51,567 bases of DNA, taken from contig JAJYBV010000011.1 in the NCBI GenBank assembly GCA_021778805.1, positions 1 to 51,567 of the forward strand. The letters run 5' to 3'. Position 1 is the first letter of the stretch, and each line of letters begins with the position of its first letter. Positions 1-9,257 of the stretch are shown here, piece after piece. The DNA comes from Chloroflexota bacterium. GTDB taxonomy: Bacteria > Chloroflexota > Ktedonobacteria > Ktedonobacterales > JACDGC01. Made by a program: the position numbers and the translations under genes. The notes below the pieces were generated by a model. It searched no databases. It was not told where the DNA came from and saw nothing but the letters and a program-made list of their open reading frames with translations.

Positions 1-219
1 TGTGGAATGGCAAGCGACGACGCCGACGCGAACGGGCTCGCCTTCGGCGGTTGGGGGGATCAGGAGCCGCGATTGCACATGGCTACTCAATTGCCAACTG
101 ACCCACTAGCGCTGCAGAAGATTCTTGATTCAGCCAACGGACTTGCGACTGGAACTCACGTCCCTAAAGAAATATTTCGCGGTGTAGGTACAAGCGCCGC
201 CACATATCGTTTATTTTAG
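1..219 (+). CDS. 3' fragment of an unidentified ORF, cut by the window edge
   Basis: The frame is open from the first base and ends at TAG 217-219, so the beginning lies outside the window. The first ~90 bases are much richer in GC than the rest. The start reads C-G-M-A-S-D-D-A-D-A-N-G, faintly like the Cys-Gly...Asp-x-Asn end of TnpB transposases, but nothing else supports that reading. The last residues (ATYRLF) come from the repeat that begins near 197, because the same DNA recurs near 31185, so the original C-terminus was probably replaced by the repeat. I do not recognise a function. It may be a decayed gene. Confidence 0.3.
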   Translation, partial: CGMASDDADANGLAFGGWGDQEPRLHMATQLPTDPLALQKILDSANGLATGTHVPKEIFRGVGTSAATYRLF

Positions 220-480
220 AGCATACGCCGCACGGTACACATTAAGGCAATGCAATCCGGTAGGGGCGACCCTTGCGGTCGCCCTTGCTGCCCGGCATTC
301 ACTATTGCCCTATGGGATATTTACAATAAAAAATTTGGGGACAACCCAAACCCCGCGCAAGGGGCTGTTGCCCCTTACGAATCCCCCTGTGTACCGCGCG
401 GTGATTGTATTTAAACAAACGCTATACGGCGCCTCCAATTACAGGAATTCGTAAGGGAGCAGTGGCGAAGTGGGGCAACA
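197..480 (+). repeat. Interspersed GC-rich repeat, copy A
   Basis: The segment from the ATATCGTTTATTTTAG block through the 'CAATCCGGTAGGGGCGACCC' module recurs at 31184-31270. The core TTTGGGGACA...CCCCGCGCAAGGGGC...TTACGAATCCCC (334-403) recurs at 31315, 31830 and four times at 43967-44322. At 443-480 a degenerate copy of the core's end lies in inverted orientation (GGAATTCGTAAGGGAGCAG). Inside the core, AAGGGGC and GCCCCTT can pair as a stem-loop. The rest of the gap to the tRNA gene (481-618) shows only a short GCGC-rich hairpin near 530-558 and no gene. Confidence 0.75.
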
Positions 481-618
481 ATCCGCATGATTGATTATGC
501 AAAGTTCATTTTATGTCCGGACATAGCCAAGCGAGGCGCAACAGCGCGAAAGCGCAGATAATAATATGTGGTAGAGAAATTTGTGTAAGTTAGCGTTATC
601 TTATCAAGATATCATGGG

Positions 619-692
619 TGGGCAGTACAAGACTCGAACTTGTGACCTCGTCGGTGTGAACGACGCGCTCTAACCAACTGAGCTAACTGCCC
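619..692 (-). tRNA. tRNA-Val (anticodon CAC)
   Basis: The minus strand folds as a full cloverleaf. Acceptor arms GGGCAGT (692-686) and ACTGCCC (626-620) pair, the D arm is AGCTCAGTTGGTTAGAGC, and the anticodon stem CGTCG/CGACG closes loop TTCACAC with anticodon CAC (valine GUG). The T arm contains GTTCGAGTC. The discriminator is A. The bases after it are CCCA rather than CCA, so the CCA tail is not encoded and must be added after transcription. Confidence 0.95.
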
Positions 693-791
693 ATATTCAT
701 GGAAAAGCTGATACTTGGTTATATCATGCTTCGCGCCAATCTGTCAAGGACTAATTGCAAAAAGTGACTGGATGCTGCATTAGGGCCGCTA

Positions 792-811
792 GGGCAGCCG
801 TAAGGCTGCCC
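792..811 (-). terminator. Hairpin between the SGNH hydrolase and tRNA-Val
   Basis: GGGCAGCC, loop GTAA, GGCTGCCC forms a perfect 8-bp GC-rich stem about 30 bp downstream of the SGNH hydrolase stop. There is no T-run after it on the minus strand. A short CTTTT follows on the plus strand. It may end the hydrolase transcript or be another repeat-type hairpin. Confidence 0.4.
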
Positions 812-841
812 CTTTTGTATGAGCCAATAATTTCAGTACAG

Positions 842-1678
842 TTAATAGCCAAGGGTATTTGTAAACGCATTTGCAATAACCTGATACCCGGTTGATGTCG
901 GGTGGATATTGTTAAAGAAACTGCACATCCACGTATAGCTGCATATGTTGCTGGCTTGATTAGCTCCGCCAAAAGCCGCATATACATTCACAACCGGAAT
1001 GCCGTATCGAGCTGCGTCATTTTGAATATTGGTATTAAGCTGCTGCACATAAGGAATAGTGTTTGGGCATTGCTGGGCAAATGGATCATAATAATTCATC
1101 ATCACCAAGTCGCCGGTGCGAACTCCGTTTACGGTTAATGCGCCGACCAATTTGGGGAGAATAATATTATTCAGATTATAATTTAAGGTATTTAGCGCGC
1201 TGGTCCATGAAGATGAAATACTGCAATTTGATGCGTTAATGTAGGGAAGCAGGTCGTTAGCGCCCATATCCAGCGTTACCGGGCTAACATTACCTTTGTG
1301 ATTATTCAAGAAATTTACGGCGGCGGTTAATTGTGCGCCCCAATAATAGTTATGCAGAATATACCAATAGGGACAGTTGCCGCTAATCATAGAATTAGAA
1401 GTTTCGCCGTTGCAACCATAATTGGTGAAACTGCTTGATCCGTGATATTGCAGGTTTTGGTAGTAGAGATCTTCCACATAACCTTCATCCCAGTTTAAAT
1501 CCGGCTGAAAACCGAACGCTAACGAATCGCCAAGCCCAAGGTAATATTGTTTTGCGCCAACAAATCGTGTTGCCGCATGGGCTTTTGGGGTGAATGCCAG
1601 CATTCCCAGAGTAAAACTGAACGCAAGAAGCGCCGACATTGCAATGAGGGTAATTCGGCGCAAATGTGAGCGAAGCAT
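842..1678 (-). CDS. Secreted SGNH/GDSL-type hydrolase
   Basis: Probable secreted esterase or lipase of the SGNH fold; substrate unknown. The N-terminus is a signal peptide: basic MLRSHLRR, a hydrophobic run to about residue 30, then an AHA|A cleavage site near residue 35. Block I is GDSLAFG with nucleophile Ser52. Block II glycine (GCNGE), block III MGANDLLP and block V HPTSTGY (His259) follow. The usual DxxH pair reads NxxH here (Asn256), so the acid member is replaced or located elsewhere. Six or more cysteines suggest disulphides in the exported protein. I chose the ATG at 1678 because GAAGGG lies 6 nt upstream; an in-frame ATG 18 bp earlier has a poorly placed ribosome site. Function is inferred from motifs only. 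Confidence 0.85.
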   Translation of the reverse strand: MLRSHLRRITLIAMSALLAFSFTLGMLAFTPKAHAATRFVGAKQYYLGLGDSLAFGFQPDLNWDEGYVEDLYYQNLQYHGSSSFTNYGCNGETSNSMISGNCPYWYILHNYYWGAQLTAAVNFLNNHKGNVSPVTLDMGANDLLPYINASNCSISSSWTSALNTLNYNLNNIILPKLVGALTVNGVRTGDLVMMNYYDPFAQQCPNTIPYVQQLNTNIQNDAARYGIPVVNVYAAFGGANQASNICSYTWMCSFFNNIHPTSTGYQVIANAFTNTLGY

Positions 1679-1751
1679 ACCTTGCCCTTCTTTCATAGAA
1701 AATACATACCCCTTCTTTGGGGGATTATAAATGGAACGGCGTCTACGCCGT

Positions 1752-1786
1752 ATATACTATGTTTTGTGAATTTTAACATAGTATAT
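1752..1786. repeat. Inverted repeat upstream of the SGNH hydrolase
   Basis: ATATACTATGTT and AACATAGTATAT are perfect 12-bp arms around an 11-nt AT-rich spacer. A second small palindrome, ACGGCG-TCTA-CGCCGT, lies just beside it (about 1735-1750). It sits ~75 bp before the hydrolase start on the minus strand and could be an operator or a terminator remnant. No regulator can be assigned. Confidence 0.5.
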
Positions 1787-1851
1787 GAGAGAAATTTTAC
1801 CATATCTTTAAGGTTTTTTCAATAGCCTAAAAAATTTGGACTTTCCCAATA

Positions 1852-1930
1852 AAAATTTGGGAGACGCCCCAATCCCCACACATGGCGCTACCACTCCTTA
1901 CGTATCCTCAGGTATACCGCGCGGGCACAT
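1852..1930 (+). repeat. Interspersed GC-rich repeat, degenerate copy B
   Basis: TTTGGGAGACGCCCCAATCCCC...CCTTACGTATCC...ACCGCGCGGGC is a decayed match to the core at 334-403 and 43967-44322. The pairing arms of the internal hairpin are partly lost. The remainder of the 1679-2130 gap holds the inverted repeat at 1752-1786 and the leader of the chemotaxis gene, and no further gene. Confidence 0.6.
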
Positions 1931-2130
1931 ATTTCACCATCACCATCACTTTTTTTTAACAGAAGCGATATACTTGAAATATCATTCCCCAAGCAGGCGC
2001 AACCCCACGTTAAATATGTACTTTACTTTTCCCTAAAGGCGCCGAATAAAAAGAACATACGGAACTTGTGCAGACCATGTACAAGTCACATTTGTGCTTT
2101 CGTGGCATAACAAGACACTAAGGAGCAACC

Positions 2131-3771
2131 ATGTTAAAAAAATCTTCCATTCGAGTAAATTTAACGCTGGGATACGGTATATTATTGTTAGGATTTTTTG
2201 TTGTTAGCGCAACAATGCTGGTTTCAAATAAATTTTTACTGAATACAAATCAAAATATTGCTATCAGCGGTATCCGTCAAATTGAAAACGGGCGTTTACT
2301 CGGCCTGCAATTCCGCAAAATTGATGACGGTGTTTATAATGTTGTTACTACCCCTCCACAAAGTTTTCAGCCATTTTATACACAATATCAGCAATACAAA
2401 CTTACCTTCTCGCAAATGCTGAAGCAGGCGCAACAAACTAGCCCAGACGCCGCAACAACCGCAACATTGCAGAAAATTGCCTATAATTATCAACAATACA
2501 TTACAACTGATGATTTAGCTATGCAGCAAATGATGAAAGGAGACTTAACAGACGGGCAAAATACATATAATAATGGAACTATTCAATCTTTCAATAACGA
2601 GGTTCATTACTTAAACAGTTATGTCCCGGAACTAGAGCAATATATTTACTCCAAAAACCAAGATTACCTAAATCAAAGCAATACATTAAACATTATCAGC
2701 TTCATTTTGTTTGTTGTATTTGCTGCAATTGCAGGATTTTTAGCATGGACGCAGCCAAGATCGATGGCCCAAAATATCCATGCCATTACTGCTATGGCTA
2801 ATCAAATTACCAATGAAGGCAACTTTGATATAGTCGCTTCGGAACAAGACCCTGGTAAAAATGAAATGCTGATTCTTAATAAACATTTCGCGCAGATGGC
2901 GCAAAAGCTGAAACAAACTATCAGTTCAATTGTAGATGTAAGCGCTTCGCTGCAGCAAACCGGCGGTGTTCTGTTAACCGCTGCACAGCAAACATCCAGC
3001 GCTTCTCATCAAGTTGCCGAATCAATTACAACGGTAGCGCACGGCGCCGAAAACCAAAAAGAAGAACTTAAATCATTAGAAAATGGCATAGAAACCATCA
3101 TCACCGCCAATACTCATGTACAAAATCAATCAGCTGAAACTGTTCAAAATATGCAAGTCGTCCAAAACAGCGTTAATACTGCTTCAGAAGCTATTGCGCT
3201 TCTTGGAGCAAAATCGCAGGAAATCGGCAGAATCGTTGAAACAATTACCGAAGTAGCAGATCAAACTAATTTGCTGGCGCTGAATGCAGCGATTGAAGCT
3301 GCGCGCGCTGGTGAACAAGGCAGAGGTTTTGCCGTTGTTGCTGATGAGGTTCGCAAACTTGCCGAACGATCCAGCATGTCTTCAAAAGAAATCAGTAACA
3401 TCATTCACCAAACACAGGTTGAAACCGAAAAAGCCGTTACATCTATGCAATCCAGTAAAGAACTGGTTCAAACTGGTATGCAATCTGCCCAAGAAACTGA
3501 TAGCTTAAGTCAGGATATGGTCCAAAAAGCGCAAAACTTCAAAACCTTTTCCGGTAAAATTCTGCAAGTCGTCAGCAATACCAATAACCAAACCGAAGTA
3601 GTTTCCGCCGCTGCAGAAGAACTTTCAGCTCAGGCAAATGAATTGCAAGATTCTGCCGCATACATCGCGCACGAAATCGAAATGCTCAACGAAGCAATCC
3701 AGGTGCTTCAAGGCGGTAATTCTCAACCAGAAAATTTCCATTCATCACAGCGATCTAAAAAAGCTGCTTAA
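2131..3771 (+). CDS. Methyl-accepting chemotaxis protein (membrane)
   Basis: A transmembrane chemoreceptor of 546 aa. TM1 lies near residues 12-32, an extracytoplasmic four-helix-bundle-like region spans about 35-188, and TM2 about 189-208. A short HAMP-like linker is followed by the long coiled-coil signalling domain. The highly conserved hairpin tip reads [20 protein letters not shown] then [19 protein letters not shown], which binds CheA and CheW in this family. No C-terminal CheR-docking pentapeptide is seen. AAGGAG lies 8-9 nt before the ATG. No cheA, cheW, cheR or cheB gene is present here, so its partners must lie elsewhere. The ligand is unknown. Confidence 0.93.
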   Translation: MLKKSSIRVNLTLGYGILLLGFFVVSATMLVSNKFLLNTNQNIAISGIRQIENGRLLGLQFRKIDDGVYNVVTTPPQSFQPFYTQYQQYKLTFSQMLKQAQQTSPDAATTATLQKIAYNYQQYITTDDLAMQQMMKGDLTDGQNTYNNGTIQSFNNEVHYLNSYVPELEQYIYSKNQDYLNQSNTLNIISFILFVVFAAIAGFLAWTQPRSMAQNIHAITAMANQITNEGNFDIVASEQDPGKNEMLILNKHFAQMAQKLKQTISSIVDVSASLQQTGGVLLTAAQQTSSASHQVAESITTVAHGAENQKEELKSLENGIETIITANTHVQNQSAETVQNMQVVQNSVNTASEAIALLGAKSQEIGRIVETITEVADQTNLLALNAAIEAARAGEQGRGFAVVADEVRKLAERSSMSSKEISNIIHQTQVETEKAVTSMQSSKELVQTGMQSAQETDSLSQDMVQKAQNFKTFSGKILQVVSNTNNQTEVVSAAAEELSAQANELQDSAAYIAHEIEMLNEAIQVLQGGNSQPENFHSSQRSKKAA

Positions 3772-4009
3772 CCATTTAGTAAAAACACCGATAGATTTCT
3801 TAGCGGCGCTGATATTGCCATTTATTCAGCGCTGCTTTTACTTTGCTATCCACTCTGCTAACCAATTGACTGCGCAAGGTACATCGAATCATGTGGCGTT
3901 GGAAGAGCTATTCCTTGCATTACCCTGAGTAATTATTCATCCGGTTTTCAACAGCGTTTATGATACAATAAAAAGCAATCAAATAAAAGCCGTCTTTTCA
4001 AGGTAATGG

Positions 4010-4738
4010 ATGGAAATGAATCTCTTTATCGCATTTGCCGCTGGTTTAGCGTCCTTTCTTTCGCCATGTGTATTGCCGCTGGTTCCATCATATCTTTTTC
4101 AGCTTGCCGGACCGGGCATTTTAGATAGCAGCGAACAACAATCATCAGTAAATATTCAAAAAAGGTTATCTGCCTTTCAGCATGCCTTATTTTTTGTAAT
4201 TGGATTCAGCGCAGCATTTATTGCGCTGGGAGCAACAGCAAGCGTATTAGGCGAAGCATTGCACAGCAATCAGCAGATAGTTGAAAAAATCGGTGGCGCA
4301 TTATTAGTTATTTTAGGATTAAACTACGCCGGATTTCTCTCAATTCCCTTTCTGATGTCTGATACTCACTTCAGATGGAAGCCAGGTAAAAGAACGCCAT
4401 ACAGTTCATTTCTTATTGGGTTGATTTTTGCTATCGGGTGGACACCATGTGTAGGTACCGTTTTGGCGGCAATTTTGGCGTTAGCAGCGCAATCTGCTAC
4501 ATTGGCGTCGGGGATTTCTCTGCTTGCCGCATATTCTCTTGGGCTGGGGGTTCCATTTTTATTGATGGGGCTAACATTCAGCCGCGCGCGCATACTTCTG
4601 AACAAAATTCGTCCATATACCGGTGTCATCGAACGAATTAGCGGCATTTTAATCGTCCTAATGGGAATATTCATTTTCAACGGATGGATGCTGTATTTAG
4701 ATCGTTATTTTACAATTGGCAAAGTTACCTTTTGGTAA
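4010..4738 (+). CDS. ccdA: Cytochrome c biogenesis protein CcdA (DsbD-type transporter)
   Basis: A polytopic membrane protein of 242 aa, the usual CcdA length, with about six TM helices. The family carries electrons from cytoplasmic thioredoxin across the membrane to extracytoplasmic thiol proteins, as in haem c ligation. The two redox cysteines lie in the diagnostic helices FLSPCVLPLVPSYL (near residues 16-29) and GWTPCVGTVLAA (near 143-154). A second in-frame ATG is two codons downstream; AAGG before the first supports it. No thioredoxin-like CcsX/ResA partner or cytochrome c gene is adjacent. Confidence 0.9.
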   Translation: MEMNLFIAFAAGLASFLSPCVLPLVPSYLFQLAGPGILDSSEQQSSVNIQKRLSAFQHALFFVIGFSAAFIALGATASVLGEALHSNQQIVEKIGGALLVILGLNYAGFLSIPFLMSDTHFRWKPGKRTPYSSFLIGLIFAIGWTPCVGTVLAAILALAAQSATLASGISLLAAYSLGLGVPFLLMGLTFSRARILLNKIRPYTGVIERISGILIVLMGIFIFNGWMLYLDRYFTIGKVTFW

Positions 4739-4740
4739 AA

Positions 4741-4782
4741 GATAATAAAAAAAGGAGTCATATACAATTTGTATATGACTCC
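4741..4782 (-). terminator. Intrinsic terminator of the APC permease
   Basis: GGAGTCATATACAA and TTGTATATGACTCC are perfect 14-bp arms separated by one base (4754-4782; in practice a 12-bp stem with a 5-nt loop). On the minus strand the stem is followed by CTTTTTTTATT, a good U-run. It lies between convergent genes and so mainly serves the permease read from 6684. On the plus strand the T-run is missing. Confidence 0.8.
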
Positions 4783-4821
4783 GGCGTTATCCATCTCCTG
4801 CTGTCAATTAAAAAAAAGTTA

Positions 4822-6684
4822 CTATTCTTCTGAAGCTGCTACGGAAGCGCCAGCCTTAGCTGTAGCTTCTTCAACAATTGCCTCAATCTCAGGTGTGCTG
4901 ATACCAGAACTGACTGCCCAAGCATACATGCCAAATCCAAACATTCCCACAACAAGGTTATCCCACGGGAATGCCAGAACTGCATTATTTCCATTCGGGC
5001 CAAATGGGCCAAGGTAAGAAAGGAAATAAACACCAAAGATCAAAGTTAAAACCCAGTTGCCGGCGAGAACTTCTTGTTTGGATTTTTCATTAACGCCATA
5101 ATACAAAGCAATTACGAAAGCAGCAACTTCTAATGCTTCTAACGCAAAATACTCAACAAATCCAATTGAGTTTGTTGTGCCAAGCGGCCCAAAGTAATTT
5201 GTTACAATCCAAACTGCAAGGAATAGCAAACCTATGATGATACCATAGGCGCGATTCAGTCCAAGTTTTTGTGGAGCATAGAACCATGTAAACAATGGCA
5301 ATCCAACAAATACCGCGGCTACAATGAAAGTTAAAGTAGTGGTGCCAGACCAGTATACAATAAAGATAGACGCTAAAACGCCTAACGGAGCTATCACAGA
5401 AGCCATTGGCAGTTTATACGGCCGATGCAATGATGCAGCAGTTTTGCGTAGCACCATCAAGCTGATACCGCCAGAAACATAGGTAAGAACGGTTGCCGAG
5501 GAAATAAATCCGACCAGTAAATACCAGCTGGGAAGTGGCAGTAAGAAAATTGCTCCAAAAACTATCGAAACAATCAATGCGCCAACCGGAATACCAGTTT
5601 TTGCGTCGACTTGTTTCATAAATTTCGGTAAGTAGTCGCCAATTGCCATGCCATACACCGTGCGTGATGATGTTCCGGTATATACAACTCCGGTGCCGCT
5701 CGGGGATATAACCGCGTCGGCAATCAGGAAGAAGGCAAAATAGAACATTACAGCGAAACCAGCGGCTTGCAAATCATTAAATAACGGCGCGCTCGCCCAA
5801 GATGATGCGCTTAATCCGCCCCAATTAAAGAAACTAACTTTAGCGCTGCCCCAGTTAATTGAACCGTTAAACGCAACTTGCAGCAGTGTATACAATATCG
5901 TTGCCGCAATAACGGAATAAATAGTAGCGCGCGGAATATCCTTTTGTGGATTTTTTGCTTCGCCACCAAAATCCAGCGCTTGGCGGAAACCAAGGTAAGA
6001 GAACACGATACCGGTTGTTGGAATGGCCAGGAACATTTTATCAACGCCAAGACCAAAGAAGTTGCCACCGGTAAAATTCTGCGACTTAAACGCAAAGAAC
6101 AGCAATACAATGGTTAAACCAGGTATAACAAACTTCCACCAAGTAATAACAGTATTGAAGGTTCCAAGCAACTTAACACCAAAATAATTCATCAAGAAGA
6201 ACACGACTAACAGAACAACCGCAACGCCAATGCCATAAACAGAAAGCACGGTCGTGCCATTTGAAACTAGCGTTAATGATGAAAATTGTTGAAAAGTTGA
6301 AAGATAGGTAATAGCGCCTTCAGCTTCGATAGTAGGTACGGTAATTGCTGAAAGCAGATACGCCCACGCCAGCACATAGCCAGTTAAACTGCCATGCGTC
6401 ATACCGGGGTAACGCACAATAGCGCCGGAACGCGGAATCATGCCGGAAATTTCGGCATAATTTAACGCAACAAATAAAATTAAAATACCACCAATTACCC
6501 ATGACAGAATAACTGCCGGTCCCGCAACGCTTGCCGCTGCTATAACAGCCAGCAACCAACCGGAACCAATAATACCGCCCATGCTCAAAAAGAACAAATC
6601 TTGAAAAGAAAGCGCTTTTTTGAGTTTGCGATCAGAAAGTTCTTGTTCAGAAACAACAGGTTTTTCTAAACTGACATCAGACAT
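4822..6684 (-). CDS. APC-superfamily amino-acid permease
   Basis: A cytoplasmic-membrane transporter of 620 aa with about 12-14 hydrophobic helices. The N-terminal motif LSMGGIIGSGWLLA (about residues 30-43) is the unwound TM1 substrate site of amino acid-polyamine-organocation permeases. The extra ~100 residues and helices at the C-terminus make it longer than the ~450-aa core family, somewhat like YveA-type aspartate symporters; substrate assignment is a guess. I chose the ATG at 6684 because AGGAGG lies about 10 nt upstream; the frame stays open for 18 more codons without support. It is monocistronic, ending at the terminator at 4741-4782. A possible promoter lies at 6828-6856. Confidence 0.85.
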   Translation of the reverse strand: MSDVSLEKPVVSEQELSDRKLKKALSFQDLFFLSMGGIIGSGWLLAVIAAASVAGPAVILSWVIGGILILFVALNYAEISGMIPRSGAIVRYPGMTHGSLTGYVLAWAYLLSAITVPTIEAEGAITYLSTFQQFSSLTLVSNGTTVLSVYGIGVAVVLLVVFFLMNYFGVKLLGTFNTVITWWKFVIPGLTIVLLFFAFKSQNFTGGNFFGLGVDKMFLAIPTTGIVFSYLGFRQALDFGGEAKNPQKDIPRATIYSVIAATILYTLLQVAFNGSINWGSAKVSFFNWGGLSASSWASAPLFNDLQAAGFAVMFYFAFFLIADAVISPSGTGVVYTGTSSRTVYGMAIGDYLPKFMKQVDAKTGIPVGALIVSIVFGAIFLLPLPSWYLLVGFISSATVLTYVSGGISLMVLRKTAASLHRPYKLPMASVIAPLGVLASIFIVYWSGTTTLTFIVAAVFVGLPLFTWFYAPQKLGLNRAYGIIIGLLFLAVWIVTNYFGPLGTTNSIGFVEYFALEALEVAAFVIALYYGVNEKSKQEVLAGNWVLTLIFGVYFLSYLGPFGPNGNNAVLAFPWDNLVVGMFGFGMYAWAVSSGISTPEIEAIVEEATAKAGASVAASEE

Positions 6685-6827
6685 GTAGTAATAACCTCCT
6701 GAGAACCCTTCTAAGAAATATGGATGCAAGATCAACAATGATCTTTTGGTTCAATGAAATATACAAATAAAAATAAACAGCATATCCCAATGAACACATG
6801 CGAGGAGATAGGATATAGCATGCAAAC

Positions 6828-6856
6828 AATAGACCGGAAGGCAAGTTACTTGTCAA
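6828..6856 (-). promoter_or_regulatory. Possible promoter of the APC permease
   Basis: On the minus strand a perfect TTGACA (6856-6851) is followed after 17 bp by TCTATT (6833-6828), a weak -10 matching the consensus at 4 of 6 positions. It lies about 145 bp before the permease start. An alternative TATACT occurs about 40 bp further upstream but lacks a good -35. Confidence 0.35.
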
Positions 6857-7300
6857 CCGATTATTGAAAGTATATCAGATATTGGCATAAAATTCGGTAA
6901 TATTTGACAGTTTTTTAGTGCATAATTGTCACTTTACAATTATTTTACAAATTTAGTTACAATTTTTACCCAAGTCAATCGCTTATTGCCTGTAAATAAC
7001 CACTTTGGCAGTGTGTACCAACCGCGAATTATACTGATTTTTTCTAATGAATCAAAGACGAACTGTTATTTTGAACCAACTCACGAAGAGAAAATTGGCA
7101 AACTATTTTTCTTCGCAGGTATCAGAACAAATGTTAATTATCTTAATATCAATATAAGATTTATATTGATATTTTTAATAAGAATATTGTAACATACAAA
7201 TAGAACTTTCGCTTCGGCGAATCAGCTGATAATTTTCTATGCGCTGGTGTCAGCTAAAGTTTCTGCGCAGATAGTCAATAAATAACATTATGTATTTTGG
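6857..7300. other. AT-rich intergenic stretch with no recognised gene
   Basis: Between the permease promoter region and the next gene the DNA is strongly AT-rich. Short open frames are present but have no ribosome site and an unnatural residue mix (Phe, Asn and Ile runs). No tRNA, riboswitch or repeat was recognised. Confidence 0.5.
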
Positions 7301-7315
7301 GGAAGGAAGTATTTC

Positions 7316-7732
7316 ATGAGTTCAGATTCCTTTACTATCACAACTTCAGAAAACGAAGTAGAACTGATCCTAACAGATACCGAGGTCATATTGCAATTAG
7401 GTGAAAAAATACGCAATGAAGTGCGAAATGAACTGGAAGACGCTAAAGATGACATTGAGGATGCTCCAAAATTTTTACGGGGATTTATCCGCGGCGTTAT
7501 GCGTATTGCAGGTAAAGCCGCTGATTTAAAGCTCGCCTGCCCTGTGAGCGATATAGCTAAAGCAGACTATACCAACGGAACCATTGTTTTTACGTATTCT
7601 CACAAACCCAAGATTGCATTTGAAGATATTACTGTTGATGAACACGATGATAAAAGGCCGGCGCTGTCTTTATTTACAGAAGCCGACTCAATGGAATTTG
7701 TCAGTCGATTTAATGTGCTGAAACACAAATAA
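7316..7732 (+). CDS. Conserved-looking hypothetical protein, 138 aa
   Basis: A soluble, acidic protein that I do not recognise. The first ~35 residues look like beta strands, followed by a charged helix (residues 30-55, EKIRNEVRNELEDAKDDIED) and then an alpha/beta tail. There is no signal peptide, TM segment or cysteine motif (single Cys near 75). GGAAGG lies 8 nt before the ATG, and codon use matches neighbouring genes, so it is probably a real gene. It stands alone and no function is proposed. Confidence 0.7.
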   Translation: MSSDSFTITTSENEVELILTDTEVILQLGEKIRNEVRNELEDAKDDIEDAPKFLRGFIRGVMRIAGKAADLKLACPVSDIAKADYTNGTIVFTYSHKPKIAFEDITVDEHDDKRPALSLFTEADSMEFVSRFNVLKHK

Positions 7733-7845
7733 AGGCTTGAAAACACAGCCGCAACTGGAAGCTGTCACGCAATTTTAAAATAAAGTTCACCTATTTCTGA
7801 ATTGCATTTTCTGATACCAGCTTCAAACTTGCGACATAAACAATA

Positions 7846-7871
7846 CACCTCATATCTGTTGATATGAGGTG
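7846..7871. terminator. Hairpin between convergent genes
   Basis: CACCTCATATC, loop TGTT, GATATGAGGTG is a perfect 11-bp stem with a tetraloop. It lies between the hypothetical ending at 7732 and the one ending at 7891, where both would need termination. Neither side has a clear T-run. Confidence 0.55.
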
Positions 7872-7890
7872 CTGCACAGTTTGGTAAAAA

Positions 7891-8124
7891 TTAAATTTTT
7901 CCCAGTAATCTGTTAAAGAATTTTGCAAAAAAATGATATCCCAATTTCCGCAAAAAATAGCGTTCGGCGCGTTTCGGATTGCCGCTCATGATTACTTCGC
8001 CAGCATACACCGCGCTATCTACTTTGTGGACCTCTTTTGCTGCCTTGTGGCCTTCAGCAACAACATGTTTTGCTTCATGTTCTGTATGTGATTCATGTGT
8101 ATGATGCGTTTTTTCATCTGCCAT
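7891..8124 (-). CDS. Small His-rich hypothetical protein, 77 aa
   Basis: The N-terminal third is rich in His and Glu (HHTHESHTEHEAKH, about residues 7-20), as in proteins that bind divalent metals loosely. The C-terminal third is basic and aromatic (RYFLRKLGYHFFAKFFNRLL) and could form an amphipathic membrane-associated helix. AGGAGTGG lies about 9 nt upstream of the ATG. No domain is recognised; metal binding is inference from composition. Confidence 0.6.
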   Translation of the reverse strand: MADEKTHHTHESHTEHEAKHVVAEGHKAAKEVHKVDSAVYAGEVIMSGNPKRAERYFLRKLGYHFFAKFFNRLLGKI

Positions 8125-8334
8125 ATTTCATTCCACTCCTATGCCATCCGAGGCATACATTTTTTGGCTGACGTATTGTGTGGTTTACTTCCCCCAACTA
8201 TCTATCAGCCTTCTTAGATAATACATTATAATGAAAACTATTGGGATAGAAGTCCTAACCCATAATAAAACACTTTTTCCAATCAAGAAAATATCCTTGT
8301 CTTGTCGAAGTGAAACAAACCAAAATACAACTTG

Positions 8335-9072
8335 TTAATTGTTTGTAAACAACTCAATATTCGTTCCGCTTAAAAACCAGCCAGTTCCGCCTGCCATGTA
8401 CACAATCAATTCTGCTAAATCTTCCGGGGTAATCATTGGCTTTAATGTTGGCGCAGCTTGTCTCAGCATTAAGGTATCTACAGCGCCCGGGCTAATTGCC
8501 GCCACACGAATACCTAATGGCCGCCCCTCAACAGCAAGCGCTTCCGTCAACCCAGCCACGCCAAATTTTGAAGCCGTATATGCGCTTAATCCGGGAAATT
8601 TCTCCACATTTTTAACACCTGAAAGTGACGAAATATTTATAATAACACCGCTTTTTCTGGGCGCCATCTGCTGGAACGCCAACTGACAGCAAAGCATCAT
8701 ACCGCGCAAATTGGTGTTGATAATTTGATCCCAAATCTCTACTGTCATTTCCAATAAAGGAACATTGGCCAAAAATCCGGCGGCATTTATTAAAATATCC
8801 ACAGAGCCAAGTTCCTGCTGTATTTCGGAAAACACTTGCCGAACTTCTTCCGGCGCAGTAATATCCGCAGGAAATATAGCTGCCGACCCACCAGCCGCCA
8901 ATATACTGGCAGCGTTTTCGCGAAGCAGGTCTACCCTGCGCGCAATCAAGGCAACCTTTGCGCCGGCATTTGCCAATGCTTTTGCTGCAGCCGCGCCAAT
9001 ACCACTGCTTGCGCCAGTTACAACTGCAACTTTGCCTATAAATGATATATCCATTTTTTTCTCAGATTCCAT
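8335..9072 (-). CDS. SDR-family NAD(P)-dependent oxidoreductase
   Basis: A classical short-chain dehydrogenase/reductase of 245 aa, the normal length. The cofactor motif is TGASSGIG (19-26), with NAAG (96-99), Asn121, and the catalytic Ser149, Tyr165 and Lys169 (YTASK). ARR after beta-2 (residues 44-46) suggests NADP(H) preference. The region after the catalytic Lys carries the usual SPGAVDT. The substrate cannot be deduced. GAGGAAAAG lies about 10 nt before the ATG. It is a single gene with no pathway partners nearby. Confidence 0.92.
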   Translation of the reverse strand: MESEKKMDISFIGKVAVVTGASSGIGAAAAKALANAGAKVALIARRVDLLRENAASILAAGGSAAIFPADITAPEEVRQVFSEIQQELGSVDILINAAGFLANVPLLEMTVEIWDQIINTNLRGMMLCCQLAFQQMAPRKSGVIINISSLSGVKNVEKFPGLSAYTASKFGVAGLTEALAVEGRPLGIRVAAISPGAVDTLMLRQAAPTLKPMITPEDLAELIVYMAGGTGWFLSGTNIELFTNN

Positions 9073-9257
9073 GCGTACTTTTCCTCAAAACAATATTTTT
9101 ATTGCGATTAACAAAAAATAACTCATTGTCATTTTATTGCACGAAAAATGACAATACTGTAATTTTGCAATAACGCACATTGACATAAAGAAGCCAGTAT
9201 GCTGCGCTATGTAACCAGCCTATTGAACATGAGTTTTCGCAGTTTACAAGCAGTTTG

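Noticed and set aside
6926-7192. 88-codon frame in the AT-rich gap after the permease
   Set aside because: No ribosome site, and Asn/Phe/Ile runs expected from AT-rich non-coding DNA.
8339-9121. Antisense frames of 115-118 codons across the SDR gene
   Set aside because: Shadow frames of a clear SDR gene with all catalytic motifs on the minus strand.
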